Positions 18,864 through 28,584 are shown, counted from the first letter of the stretch. The stretch: DNA of 64,000 bases from Chitinophagales bacterium (GCA_013298845.1 JAAFJN010000004.1:62001-126000), one strand, 5' to 3'. Made by a program: numbers and translations. The notes: generated by a model not told the origin, from the letters alone.

Positions 18864-18933
18864 CACTCCAAGAATGGAACCTGACACAAAGATAAAGGCA
18901 TTTATCGTAAGTGCAAACTTTTTTTTAAAAAAA

Positions 18934-20163
18934 ATGCAAAAAAAACACCAAATTCTGCGCCAAACCATCGAATTGGACCTGAATGCCAAAACCGGGGAGG
19001 GTACCGATTACCACACCCTCTCCCAAACGGTGGGGCAATGGGGTAACCACCAATTCCCAGCCTGGATGCAACCCATTCTGGACGCATTGGACGACCCCGA
19101 TCAGGTCATTCAAATTCCGCGCATGGAGGTAGAATTGGAATGTTCACCCGATACGCCCTGGGAGCAAAGCCTCGAAGAACAGTTTCCCGAACTGTTTCGC
19201 GCGGCCTTGCTCCGGGCAATTCAGGCGGACCATACCCGGCAAAACACCCCCGAACGCGACGTGGATATTTGGTTGTTTTTTTTGCAAAATGGCTATTTGC
19301 CCTGGAGGGCCGATACCGCCATTTTTACCGCCGAATGGGAACAACGTATTTTGGCGGCTTTTTCGAAAAATGCTTTTTTAACCAAAAGGCTAACGGCAGT
19401 TTTAGCGCAAAAAACGGCCATTAAACGGCTCATGCGCCAATTTTCGCCGCAATTCCGGTTAAAAATAGCCCAAATTTGGCACCCCCAATTGGCGGCTTTT
19501 TGGCAAAAACAACCCCGTTTTGGGGAAAATCCCGACGTTGAACGGGCTTTTTGGCAAACATTGGTCCAATATCCTAACCTCCAAACAATGGCGGCTTTGG
19601 AAGAAAAAATGGCCCAACCCAGCGACGAACCGACGTTAAAAGAACAAAACCCACCCAAACCCCTCGACGCAACGGGCGTTTTTGTGGAAAATGCCGGATT
19701 GGTCCTTTTGCATCCGTTTTTGGCTCCTTTGTTTAAAAACCTCGCATTAACGCACGACAACGCCATTTTGGAACCCGATAAAGCCTTGTTTTTGCTGCAT
19801 TTTGCGGCCACCGGTACCACCGAAGCGCAGGAATGGGAATTGGTAGTGCCCAAAGTATTGTGCGGGCTGCCGCCGGATTATGCCGCGCCCACCCGCGTCG
19901 AACTTACTTCGGCGGCCAAAACCGAGGTGGAAGAACTGCTCAAATCGGTGGTGGAACATTGGGGTGCCCTGGGCAATACCACCCCGGACGGGCTGCGCGA
20001 CGGCTTTTTACGGCGCAAAGGCCGGTTAAGCGACAGCGGCGAAGGGTATTTGCTAAAGGTTGAACAACTCGGTTATGATATGTTATTGGAACAATTGCCT
20101 TGGGGCATTGGTATGATAAAATTGCCCTGGAATCAACGCCTTTTGCGCACCGAATGGGTGTAA
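18934..20163 (+). CDS. Contractile injection system tape measure protein (Pvc14 functional equivalent)
   Basis: 409 residues from the ATG at 18934; an in-frame ATG at 18874 would add 20 residues that do not look like the family start. The N-terminus QILRQTIELDLNAK followed by WGNHQFPAWMQPILDALDDPD matches the CIS_TMP (contractile injection system tape measure) family, and FVENAGLVLLHPFLAPLFKNL with DKALFLLHFAATG is the conserved C-terminal region of that family. Tape measures fix sheath and tube length by occupying the lumen during assembly. Compared with phage tape measures it is short. It lies 25 bases before the eCIS-core cargo gene. Confidence 0.82.
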   Translation: MQKKHQILRQTIELDLNAKTGEGTDYHTLSQTVGQWGNHQFPAWMQPILDALDDPDQVIQIPRMEVELECSPDTPWEQSLEEQFPELFRAALLRAIQADHTRQNTPERDVDIWLFFLQNGYLPWRADTAIFTAEWEQRILAAFSKNAFLTKRLTAVLAQKTAIKRLMRQFSPQFRLKIAQIWHPQLAAFWQKQPRFGENPDVERAFWQTLVQYPNLQTMAALEEKMAQPSDEPTLKEQNPPKPLDATGVFVENAGLVLLHPFLAPLFKNLALTHDNAILEPDKALFLLHFAATGTTEAQEWELVVPKVLCGLPPDYAAPTRVELTSAAKTEVEELLKSVVEHWGALGNTTPDGLRDGFLRRKGRLSDSGEGYLLKVEQLGYDMLLEQLPWGIGMIKLPWNQRLLRTEWV

Positions 20164-20188
20164 TTTTTTACAAAAACGCAACATTAAC

Positions 20189-23100
20189 ATGAAAACCTCG
20201 GTTGAAAAAAGCAGCACGGTGAACGCTCCCGCCAAGGAGCAGGATCCGCTTTTGGGTAAAAAGAACGCAGCAACGCCTTTTTTTACCGCCGCCGGGGTGC
20301 AGGCCAAAATGACCGTTAACACGCCGGGCGACACCTTTGAACAGGAAGCCAACGCAACGGCTGATAAAGTCATGCAAATGCCCGTTGCGCCCGTGCGGAA
20401 AGAAAACACCCCGGACATTCAGCGGGAATGCACCGATTGTGAACAGGAAACGCCCGTTACTGATACCGTTCAACGAAAAGAGACCGAAGTACCCCCAGAA
20501 ATTCAGCGAGAATGTGCCGATTGTGAACAGGAAACACCCGCCGTTCAACGAAAAGAAACCGAAGTCCCCTCGGACATTCAGCGGGAATGTGCCGATTGCG
20601 AACAGGAAACGCCCGTTGCCGATACCATTCAACGCACCGAAGCGGCCAGTTCCGGTGGTGGTAGCAGTGCGCCACCGGTGGTGAGTCAGGTCGTTTCGGA
20701 AAGCGGTACCCCCATGGACCGAGGCACCCGTGGCTTTATGGAACAGCGTTTTGGCTCCGATTTTTCGGGGGTTCGGGTGCATACCGACGCCAAAGCCGCG
20801 CATTCGGCCCGGGCCATTTCGGCGCACGCGTACACCTACCGCAACCACATTGTTTTTGACCAAGGCCAATACAACCCGCACAGCAACCACGGGCGGCACT
20901 TGTTGGCGCACGAACTAACGCACGTGGTGCAACAAAACGGCCAGGTGCAACGGCGCGAAAACCCCAACGCCCGGCCACCCGCGCCCAACGGCGGCACCAC
21001 CACCGCTCCCCCACCCGCCAACCGAACCAACGGCGCACCCGCCGCTGCACCGCCCGCCGGAACCCCGGCAGTGGTACCGGGTACTGTACCGCCAGCCGCC
21101 AACGGTGCCGCAGCACCACCGCCAGCCGCGCCCGCCGTGCCCGGAGTGGTGCTCAACCGGGAGCCATTAGTGCCCGAGGCCCCGGCGGATCTTACCCCGG
21201 CGGCCCGCCAACGGCTCCAACAAGCCCAAAACAACGCCGGACGCGCCGGAACGGCCGCCAATAACCTGCCCACCGAGGCCGACAGCACCGCCGAAGCCCG
21301 CGGAGCCGTCACCGAACCCACCGAAGAAACCGATGCCCGCGCCAGTGGTGCATTGGCCGCCGAATTGGGCACCCGACCCGCACCCAGCCCCGAAATTGAA
21401 GAATTGTGCGAAAATATCCGGCGGGTCATTCGGGAACAACGCCCACCCGACGAAGACTCGCTGCTCCAGGCCGACCCCGAAGCCGCCGCCAACGAAGCGG
21501 GCAGCCAACTCAACGACAACGTGAACAGCGACGCCGACCGCGTGGGCGGCGAATACGACGCGCTGGACAATGATCCGGCCGGAACACCCGAACAAATCGG
21601 GGAAGCCCCCGCTGCCGTCCCCGAAGACGTGGCCGCCGGGGCCATTAACGCCGACCGGGCCACTCCCGATCCATTGGCCCCCGAAGAAGTGTCGCTCGAC
21701 AACGACGTGGCCAACACCGCCAAATCCATGACCGCGGCGGGTATGGACACCGAACCCGCCCAATTGGTGCAGGACGGCCCCATCGCCGAGGCCCGCGCCG
21801 CGCACGGTGAATTGGATACCGCCGCCCAAACCGATCCCGCCGAGGTATTGGCCCAACAAGACGCGGCCCTCGGTACCGCACGCGGCGACATGGAAGCGCT
21901 ACAGGCGCAGGCATTGCAGGCCCTGCAACAGTCGCGCACCCGCACCATTGCCGGTAGCAGCACCCAACAAACGGGTATGACCGGCTCCGAGGAACAAATG
22001 CGCGCCGAACTGGGCCGACAAGCCGAAGAAATTTTTACCAATGCCCAAACGCAGGTGAATACCTTGCTCGAACCCCTCACCCGCACCGCGATGGAGATGT
22101 GGGAAACGGGCAAAACCCGGCTGGCCACCGAATTTGAACAGCACCTCGCTGAAGTACAAAGTTGGGTGGACGAGCGCCACGAAGGCGTGGGCGGGGCCAT
22201 TGTAGGCGCCTGGGATGCCCTGACGGGGCTGCCCGGCTGGGTGACGGAAGAATACAACGATGCGGAACAAACCTTTGGCGACGGGGTGTGTGCGCTGATT
22301 CGCGAAATATCCACCTACGTCAACGGCATTATTGCCACTTGTGAAACGCTGATTGACCAGGCCAACACCGAAATAACGACCCTTTTTGCCAACGCGCCCG
22401 GCGATTTGGCCACCTGGGCCGCCGCCGAACAAGAACAATTCCGGCAGCGCCTGGAAGGTATGCGCGCCAATGTGCTCGAAACCCAACAAAATTTCAACCG
22501 GGAACTGACGACCAGTGCCGCGCAGGCCGTGCAGGAAGTGCGGCAACAAGTGCACGAACTGCGCGAAAAAGCCAAGGGTCTCATCGGGCGGATTGCCGAC
22601 GCCATCGGGGAATTTTTGGATGACCCGCTGCGGTTTATCATCAACGGTTTGTTGTCGTTGGTGGGGATTGAGCCTTCGCGTTTTTGGGCGTTGGTGGACC
22701 GCATTGCGCAGGTGATTGGAGAAATAGCCGCCGATCCGCTGGGGTTTGCCTCCAAACTTTTATCGGCCATTGGGGCGGGTTTTCAACGGTTTTTCGACAA
22801 TATCGGGACGCATTTGTTCAACGGCATGATTAATTGGCTGTTGTCGGGTTTGGGGTCCGTGGGGGTACAAATTCCCACCGATTTTTCGATCAGCAGCGTC
22901 ATTACGTTTTTCCTGCAACTCATGGGTATCACCTGGGACCGGGTGCGGATGTTACTGGCGCGGCACATTGGGGAAGAAAACGTGGCGTTGATTGAACAGG
23001 CCTATACGCTGGTGGCCGATTTGATTGAAATGGGACCGGAAGGTATTTTCCAACTCATTGAAGACCAATTAGATCCGCAGCATATTTTGGATACCATTAT

Positions 23101-24832
23101 CCAGATGGCGATTGATTTTTTGCGCGACGCGCTCATTACCCAAATCACGGCGCGGATTCTGTTATTGTTCAACCCCGTGGGTGCAATTGCGCAGGCGATT
23201 GAGGCCATTTTCCGGGTATTGCAATGGATTTTTGAAAATGCATCGCGGATTTTTACGCTGGTGGAAACGGTAGTGAACGGCATTGCCGATATATTGGCGG
23301 GGAACATCAGCGGTATGGCGCAGGCGGTAGAAACGGCGTTGGCGGGTTTGCTCACGCCGGTCATTGATTTTTTGGCGAGTTACGCGGGTTTGGGCAATTT
23401 ACCGGAGCGCATCGCCGATGCCGTTCGGGGGATGCAGGAATGGGTAGAAGGTATTTTGGACCGGGTGATTGGCTTTTTGGCGCGGCAGGCGCGGGCGGTG
23501 TTGTCGAGTTTGGGCATTGGGGAAAGAGGGGGTGAAGCGGGAGAAGCGGGTGGTAATGAAGAAGGTGATTACGACGGAGAACTTGGCAAAACGGTCAATT
23601 GGAGCGCGGAAGGGGAATCCCACCGAATTTGGATTAATGCAACGGGAGCGCACCCGCGAGTCATGATGGCCAGTGAACCAAGACCTATCACTAATTATTT
23701 GGACGATTATGCGCAAATGGCCAACGAGAAATTTGCAGATCAGCCAAACGAAAAACAGGAAACACTTAATTTGGTGAGTACTGCCCGCACCGATGCGGCT
23801 TTAATTTCTGACAAGGCAGAAGAAATTAAAACATTACAACAGGATAGCAATACCGAAAACGACGCTTCAGTGGATAATAAAGACGACCTGCTGGAGCAAC
23901 AAATGGAGACTATTGGGCCAAAAATGCGGGCTATCCGGGAAAAACTGGGCTTAAAATCCATTAAAGAAGAGTTCGCCGCCGAATTTGATAAAATGCATAT
24001 TTCGGCCAAAGAATACTGCTTTAGAAAATTGGACGAAAACCCCAACGATGCCGTACAACACGCAACATCGTGGGGGCCGGTTAAATCGTGGTTGGAAAGA
24101 AACGGTATGATATTTCTGCAACCTATGAGCCAAACTACCGTATTTGTGGACAAGGTTACCCAACCCAAAGCCCAGCATGCCGCGCAGCAGGCCATTGATA
24201 ATGAAAATGTTGCCGCCAATAACACCAGTGAAGGCACCGTGGAGGACAACAGATCGAGGGTTAATGCAGGCTCTGGTGGGATATTCCTGGATGCTAAAAA
24301 TGCTTTGATTACCTTTGGATTCGAGTTTAATCGCGATCCGTTTAATGCACTGGTGAATTTTTATCGGCAAAGGGTAGGTTTGGACGACGAAACAAGGGCA
24401 ATTATTAATACCCTGAATACCATTAATAAACCCGGAATTGATAAATTAATCAGAGATTTGGCCAATAAAAATTACGGTGACAGCCAGCACAATGGATACA
24501 AACGACACGCCGAGCGCGCCATTCAGTACCACGAACAGGGCTTGTTGGTGTCGGTGGAATACGAAGCCGGAGGTGGCAGAGCAGATATAGAATTGCTGGC
24601 CAATGGTTTAGAAGGAGTTACCGACGGAACCCGCGTACTGGTGGAAGTCAAAAACTGGCCGGATTTTCAAAATTTGCCACAAGCAATGCGCGATGAGCGT
24701 TTGGTTAGACTTGCACGCCAATTAACTAAATTTTTATCCACTGGTGCTCCTGTTATTCTTGAATGGGCAGGAACAGTACCTACCGAAGTACGAAATGCCG
24801 TACCCGGCGGAGTAACAATTCAATCAATTTAA
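20189..24832 (+). CDS. eCIS-core (DUF4157) protein with C-terminal PD-(D/E)XK nuclease-like domain: likely cargo toxin
   Basis: 1547 residues. Order: a 75-residue start; three CxxC-containing repeats (residues ~76-150); the eCIS-core/DUF4157 domain (~175-247) with FGSDFSGVRVHTDAKAA and HELTHVVQQ (HExxH, His241-Glu242-His245); a Pro/Ala-rich linker (~255-330); a long helical Ala/Glu-rich and later amphipathic region (~330-1120); then an AT-rich C-terminal ~420 residues. The last ~120 residues contain GGGRADIELL (Asp1466) and VLVEVKNW (Glu1486, Lys1488), the D-x(n)-E-x-K pattern of PD-(D/E)XK nucleases. DUF4157 is known to mark eCIS-associated proteins and effectors. Delivery through the tube is inferred from the family; nuclease activity is inferred from the motif. 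Confidence 0.75.
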   Translation: MKTSVEKSSTVNAPAKEQDPLLGKKNAATPFFTAAGVQAKMTVNTPGDTFEQEANATADKVMQMPVAPVRKENTPDIQRECTDCEQETPVTDTVQRKETEVPPEIQRECADCEQETPAVQRKETEVPSDIQRECADCEQETPVADTIQRTEAASSGGGSSAPPVVSQVVSESGTPMDRGTRGFMEQRFGSDFSGVRVHTDAKAAHSARAISAHAYTYRNHIVFDQGQYNPHSNHGRHLLAHELTHVVQQNGQVQRRENPNARPPAPNGGTTTAPPPANRTNGAPAAAPPAGTPAVVPGTVPPAANGAAAPPPAAPAVPGVVLNREPLVPEAPADLTPAARQRLQQAQNNAGRAGTAANNLPTEADSTAEARGAVTEPTEETDARASGALAAELGTRPAPSPEIEELCENIRRVIREQRPPDEDSLLQADPEAAANEAGSQLNDNVNSDADRVGGEYDALDNDPAGTPEQIGEAPAAVPEDVAAGAINADRATPDPLAPEEVSLDNDVANTAKSMTAAGMDTEPAQLVQDGPIAEARAAHGELDTAAQTDPAEVLAQQDAALGTARGDMEALQAQALQALQQSRTRTIAGSSTQQTGMTGSEEQMRAELGRQAEEIFTNAQTQVNTLLEPLTRTAMEMWETGKTRLATEFEQHLAEVQSWVDERHEGVGGAIVGAWDALTGLPGWVTEEYNDAEQTFGDGVCALIREISTYVNGIIATCETLIDQANTEITTLFANAPGDLATWAAAEQEQFRQRLEGMRANVLETQQNFNRELTTSAAQAVQEVRQQVHELREKAKGLIGRIADAIGEFLDDPLRFIINGLLSLVGIEPSRFWALVDRIAQVIGEIAADPLGFASKLLSAIGAGFQRFFDNIGTHLFNGMINWLLSGLGSVGVQIPTDFSISSVITFFLQLMGITWDRVRMLLARHIGEENVALIEQAYTLVADLIEMGPEGIFQLIEDQLDPQHILDTIIQMAIDFLRDALITQITARILLLFNPVGAIAQAIEAIFRVLQWIFENASRIFTLVETVVNGIADILAGNISGMAQAVETALAGLLTPVIDFLASYAGLGNLPERIADAVRGMQEWVEGILDRVIGFLARQARAVLSSLGIGERGGEAGEAGGNEEGDYDGELGKTVNWSAEGESHRIWINATGAHPRVMMASEPRPITNYLDDYAQMANEKFADQPNEKQETLNLVSTARTDAALISDKAEEIKTLQQDSNTENDASVDNKDDLLEQQMETIGPKMRAIREKLGLKSIKEEFAAEFDKMHISAKEYCFRKLDENPNDAVQHATSWGPVKSWLERNGMIFLQPMSQTTVFVDKVTQPKAQHAAQQAIDNENVAANNTSEGTVEDNRSRVNAGSGGIFLDAKNALITFGFEFNRDPFNALVNFYRQRVGLDDETRAIINTLNTINKPGIDKLIRDLANKNYGDSQHNGYKRHAERAIQYHEQGLLVSVEYEAGGGRADIELLANGLEGVTDGTRVLVEVKNWPDFQNLPQAMRDERLVRLARQLTKFLSTGAPVILEWAGTVPTEVRNAVPGGVTIQSI
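20414..20640 (+). repeat. Three coding repeats with CxxC motifs in the eCIS-core protein
   Basis: Three imperfect copies begin at 20414, 20498 and 20573 (periods 84 and 75 bases, in frame). Each encodes IQREC(T/A)DCEQETP followed by a spacer with VQRKETEVP, giving three Cys-x-x-Cys pairs. Comparable Cys/Glu-rich repeats are commonly found before DUF4157 domains. The pairs could bind a metal or act in folding, and in-frame periods would allow repeat number to change by recombination without frameshift. Confidence 0.8.
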
Positions 24833-24833
24833 C

Positions 24834-25460
24834 ATGAATATTTTTGGCCGCTTTTTTAATTCAAAAAAATTAAAATCTGAAACTTTAACAGATACAGCGC
24901 TATTCATTTCTAATCATGGGTACAATTGCCAGGATTGGAATCCCGCACAAGTGATTTCATTGTACGATTATGCGCTTAAATACCCCGAAAAAAATGTTTT
25001 TACAATTAATTTAAACATTCACAATGTGACACTAAAAATTGACAACGATAGAGGATTAGTTGCATTTGCTGGTGACTTCTCAACGCATTCAAAGGAAAAT
25101 GAATTCGCTTTTTGGGAGGAGATCATACCATTTTTTGATTGGCTCTTCATTAATTATGGTTTTAAGTTTGGATTCGTTGACAAAGAAGGCGACACATCCG
25201 AAAAATTATTCCAATTTATCGAACGTCTCGAAATCGAAAATTTGTTTTACACCAATTATTTTTCCAAAGAATGGCTTCATAAACACGGTGAAGACTATTT
25301 TTTAAAAGCACCCGGGCAAACGGTTGTACTCGAAGATGGGTCCATCCGATATTATCCGAAAAAGTCCATCCGAAAAACCGAAAAAGAAGAAGCATTGGCC
25401 CTCAAACACTATTTTAATAACGTAAAGATTTTTAACGCAAAAAAAAGCGATGACTGGTAA
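24834..25460 (+). CDS. Unrecognised AT-rich protein coupled to the cargo gene: candidate immunity protein
   Basis: 208 residues. ATG lies one base after the TAA of the eCIS-core gene, and its end overlaps the AAA+ ATPase start by 11 bases, so the three are translationally linked. I do not recognise the family. Seen: no signal peptide or membrane segments; an acidic, aromatic-rich sequence (EFAFWEEIIPFFDWLFINYGFKFGF, EIENLFYTNYFSKEWLHKHGEDYF) and a basic C-terminal tail. Base composition is far more AT-rich than the structural genes and similar to the 3' part of the cargo gene. Size, placement and composition fit an immunity protein for the adjacent nuclease-like domain, but a second effector or a loading chaperone is also possible. 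Confidence 0.5.
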   Translation: MNIFGRFFNSKKLKSETLTDTALFISNHGYNCQDWNPAQVISLYDYALKYPEKNVFTINLNIHNVTLKIDNDRGLVAFAGDFSTHSKENEFAFWEEIIPFFDWLFINYGFKFGFVDKEGDTSEKLFQFIERLEIENLFYTNYFSKEWLHKHGEDYFLKAPGQTVVLEDGSIRYYPKKSIRKTEKEEALALKHYFNNVKIFNAKKSDDW

Positions 25461-26778
25461 CCCATTTCAAAACCTCTCCAAAATGCTGGACTATCTGCAA
25501 CGATACATCAAGGCCAGAATAGATACCAGTCATCATATCATTCAAGAGATCGCGTTGGAACCCCTCGAATTGGATGGTACAACGGATAAATTGACCCAAT
25601 TTATACAAACCGAACGACCAACTTTCCACGAACTCACCACCCTCCTCATCGCCCTCGCCCCCCACCTTCAACCCGATTTTTTTACCAATATCCTGCGCGA
25701 ATACCTGCCCGACGGCGGCGATTTTCCCGCTTTTGGCGGCGTAAAAGGCACCAACCACCGGGGTATTTTGCCCACGGGCGAAACCGTGCAATTTGTGCTG
25801 GCCGGTAACGACCTCGCCAAACGCCTCGACGTGCAACGCCTGTTTACCGCCCAACACTGGTTTGCCCAAAAAGGCATTCTCCACCTCGAACCCGTGCGCG
25901 AAGGCGAACCGCTCCTGAGTGGTCGGCTCATTCTGGCCCCCGAATGGCTCGAACTGATGACCACCGGCCAGGTCACCGCCCCGCGTTTTGGCGCGCAATT
26001 CCCCGCCGAACACCTCCAAACCGGTCTGGAATGGTCCGATCTCATTTTGCCCGAAACTACCATGAACCAAATCCGGGAAATTGAAACCTGGATCAAACAC
26101 CACCGCACCCTGCTCGACGACTGGGGTATGCGCCACCGCATCAAACCGGGATACCGGGCTTTGTTCCACGGGCCGCCGGGTACCGGCAAAACCCTTACCG
26201 CTAACCTGCTGGGCAAATACACCGGCAAAGAAGTCTATCGCGTTGATTTGTCGCTCGTGGTGTCCAAATTTATCGGCGAAACCGAAAAAAACCTCTCCGC
26301 GCTGTTTGAAAAAGCCCGCGACAAAGACTGGATTTTGTTTTTTGACGAAGCCGATGCCTTGTTTGGCAAACGCACCGACGTGCGCGATGCCCACGATAAA
26401 TACGCCAACCAGGAAGTATCGTATTTGCTGCAAAAAATTGAAGACTTTCCCGGCGTGAGTATTTTAGCCACCAATTTTAAAGCCAATATTGACGATGCTT
26501 TTGTGCGGCGTTTTCAGTCGCTGGTGCAATTCACCCTGCCCAAACCCGCCGAACGCCTGGCCATCTGGCAACGCAACCTGCCCAAAGCGGTGCAATTGGA
26601 TACCGATATTGACCTGCAACTCATTGCCAACCAATACGAACTGAGCGGCTCCAACATCGTCAATATCATCGAATATTGTTGTTTGCAGGCCCTGGCCGCC
26701 GGGCACCAACGCATTACATTGGCCCATTTGCAGGCGGGTATTCGGCGGGAATTGGTGAAAGAAAACAAAACCATTTAA
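25450..26778 (+). CDS. eCIS AAA+ ATPase (Pvc15/Afp15)
   Basis: 442 residues. The C-terminal half is a classic AAA+ module: Walker A GPPGTGKT (residues 241-248), Walker B WILFFDEAD (residues 294-302, Asp299-Glu300), sensor-1 region SILATNFKANIDDAFVRRF with arginine-finger positions, and a lid region ELSGSNIVNIIEYC. The N-terminal ~210 residues are the eCIS-specific extension. In Afp and PVC this ATPase is needed for assembly or cargo loading and remains in the producing cell. It overlaps the previous gene by 11 bases and closes the operon; a second possible start is ATG 25483. Confidence 0.92.
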   Translation: MTGNPFQNLSKMLDYLQRYIKARIDTSHHIIQEIALEPLELDGTTDKLTQFIQTERPTFHELTTLLIALAPHLQPDFFTNILREYLPDGGDFPAFGGVKGTNHRGILPTGETVQFVLAGNDLAKRLDVQRLFTAQHWFAQKGILHLEPVREGEPLLSGRLILAPEWLELMTTGQVTAPRFGAQFPAEHLQTGLEWSDLILPETTMNQIREIETWIKHHRTLLDDWGMRHRIKPGYRALFHGPPGTGKTLTANLLGKYTGKEVYRVDLSLVVSKFIGETEKNLSALFEKARDKDWILFFDEADALFGKRTDVRDAHDKYANQEVSYLLQKIEDFPGVSILATNFKANIDDAFVRRFQSLVQFTLPKPAERLAIWQRNLPKAVQLDTDIDLQLIANQYELSGSNIVNIIEYCCLQALAAGHQRITLAHLQAGIRRELVKENKTI

Positions 26779-26839
26779 GCCTCTGTCACATCCCCGTAAA
26801 AAATCAATTGGAGGCACCAATACCACCTGCCCAGTGTAC

Positions 26840-26847
26840 TACCTTTG
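26840..26847 (+). promoter_or_regulatory. -7 promoter box of hemL, implying a leaderless or nearly leaderless message
   Basis: TACCTTTG at 26840-26847 matches the TAnnTTTG consensus and ends only 4 bases before the ATG at 26852. Transcription should then begin at or within a few bases of the start codon. A longer frame beginning at 26834 would start inside the promoter, so 26852 is preferred. I do not see a good TTG at the usual spacing. Confidence 0.45.
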
Positions 26848-26851
26848 CGCC

Positions 26852-28174
26852 ATGCAAAATACACAGTATCCCACACCGGAAACGTTCACGCGCGCCAACA
26901 GTGCCGCGCAGTTTGAAACGGCCAAAACCTATTTCCCCGGCGGCGTGCATTCGCCGGTTCGGGCCTTTAAAAGTGTTGACGGGCCACCCGTTTTTTTCCA
27001 AAAGGGCGAAGGATGCCATATTTACGATATTGACCACCAAAAATACATTGATTTCTGTTGTTCTTGGGGGCCGCTGATTCTCGGTCACGTGCACCCGCGT
27101 GTACTCGCCCGCGTGCAGGAAACGGTGGCCAACGGCATGTCGTTCGGCACCCCCACCCCCCACGATAACCTGATTGGTAAACTGGTGCTCGATAACCACC
27201 GCTACATCGAAATGATTCGTTTCGTGAGCAGCGGCACCGAAGCCGTCATGAGCGCCGTCCGATTGGCGCGGGGCGTTACCGGGCGCAGCAAAGTGCTCAA
27301 ATTTGAGGGTTGTTACCACGGGCACGTGGATTCGCTGATGGTCAAAGCCGGTTCGGGTTTGGTCACCTTTGGGATCAGTACCTCGGCGGGCATACCGGAA
27401 TCGTTTGCCAAAGAAACCATTGTGGTGCCGTTGGCGGAGCCGGAACAATTGGCGGCGGCGTTCCGGGAACACGGGCACGATATTGCGGCCATTATTGTGG
27501 AGCCAGTACCGGCCAACAACGGTTTGTTGTTGCAAGACCGCAGTTTTTTGCAGTTGCTGCGCGAAACGGCCACCCAACACGGTTCGTTGCTCATTTTCGA
27601 CGAGGTGATTTCGGGTTTCCGCGTGGGTTTTGAAGGCGCGGCGGGTTTGTACGATATTCAGCCCGATATTATTACGTTTGGCAAAATCATCGGCGGCGGT
27701 ATGCCCGTGGGTGCATATGGGGCCAGCAAAGCCATTATGGAACAGGTAGCACCGGTGGGGCCGGTCTATCAGGCAGGTACCCTAAGTGCCAACCCCGTGG
27801 CCATGGCCGCTGGTTACGCGACCTTGTTGGAATTGTTGCAACCCGGTTTTTACGAAGAATTGGCGCAAAAAACCCAATATTTCACCGGAAAACTCCAGGC
27901 GCACTGCGACGCCAAAGGTTACGAAATCACGTTCCCCAGCGTGGGTTCCATTTTTTGGCCCACGTTTACGCGCCAACGCATTCAGCGCAGCGAAGAAATT
28001 GACGGCGGCAAAATGTCGTTGTTCAAAGTGATGCACCTCGAATGCCTCAAACGCGGCGTGTATTTCGGGCCGTCGGGCTACGAAGTGGGGTTTGTTTCCG
28101 CCGCGCACACGTACGAAGATTTGGACCGCGCCGCCGAGGTGATTATTGCGGCGTTGGATATTGTGGAAGGGTAG
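26852..28174 (+). CDS. hemL: Glutamate-1-semialdehyde 2,1-aminomutase
   Basis: 440 residues, a class-III PLP aminotransferase-fold enzyme that converts glutamate-1-semialdehyde to 5-aminolevulinate, the first committed precursor of heme via the C5 pathway. Seen: FPGGVHSPVRAFKSV at the N-terminus, RFVSSGTEAVMSAVRLARG, the PLP-contacting DEVISGFRVG and the Schiff-base lysine in ITFGKIIGGGMPVGAYG (Lys278). Length is normal. The start at 26852 is chosen over 26834 because of the promoter. It is a single-gene unit that follows the eCIS operon by ~70 bases and is unlikely to be functionally linked to it. Confidence 0.93.
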   Translation: MQNTQYPTPETFTRANSAAQFETAKTYFPGGVHSPVRAFKSVDGPPVFFQKGEGCHIYDIDHQKYIDFCCSWGPLILGHVHPRVLARVQETVANGMSFGTPTPHDNLIGKLVLDNHRYIEMIRFVSSGTEAVMSAVRLARGVTGRSKVLKFEGCYHGHVDSLMVKAGSGLVTFGISTSAGIPESFAKETIVVPLAEPEQLAAAFREHGHDIAAIIVEPVPANNGLLLQDRSFLQLLRETATQHGSLLIFDEVISGFRVGFEGAAGLYDIQPDIITFGKIIGGGMPVGAYGASKAIMEQVAPVGPVYQAGTLSANPVAMAAGYATLLELLQPGFYEELAQKTQYFTGKLQAHCDAKGYEITFPSVGSIFWPTFTRQRIQRSEEIDGGKMSLFKVMHLECLKRGVYFGPSGYEVGFVSAAHTYEDLDRAAEVIIAALDIVEG

Positions 28175-28190
28175 AGATACTTGGGTGTTT

Positions 28191-28234
28191 GGTGTTCGGT
28201 GTTCGATATTTTTTAACATCGAACACCGAACACC
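28191..28234. terminator. Perfect 17-base hairpin after hemL
   Basis: GGTGTTCGGTGTTCGAT (28191-28207) and ATCGAACACCGAACACC (28218-28234) are perfectly complementary with a 10-base loop rich in T and A. It starts 17 bases after the hemL stop. There is no trailing T-run, but the stem is very stable. It is followed by a partial further copy of the same GAACACCGAA word, so it seems to belong to a repetitive intergenic hairpin family. Confidence 0.65.
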
Positions 28235-28584
28235 GAATGTCGAACACCGAAGTAATTATAATTGAATAAGGTAAAAATGCTGTGTTTTCGTCGTCGTTAA
28301 CTTAGTTGCCCCGAACCAAGTCGTAACGCTCCTCCGCTCATCAATATGTAAAATGCCGCCGCCTCCTGTTTTCAATACTTTTTGTCATTAAAAACCGCAC
28401 GTTATTGATAAAGATTTACTTAGATAAAAAATTATTTCCTTTAGATGTATCGGCATTGAAAACAAGAAAATTTTGTCAAGTTTTATCATACATGCAAAAA
28501 CATTGACTTACAAATTGTTAGCGTGAGTTATATTTCTTACCTTTACAAATCTTTTGGCATTAAGTAGAACCTTCACATTTAAAT

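Noticed and set aside
20836-22314. 492-codon open frame on the minus strand opposite the eCIS-core gene
   Set aside because: It is an antisense shadow of a GC-rich, Ala/Pro-rich coding region; composition is Ser/Ala/Arg-rich without any domain, while the plus strand carries the clear DUF4157 domain.
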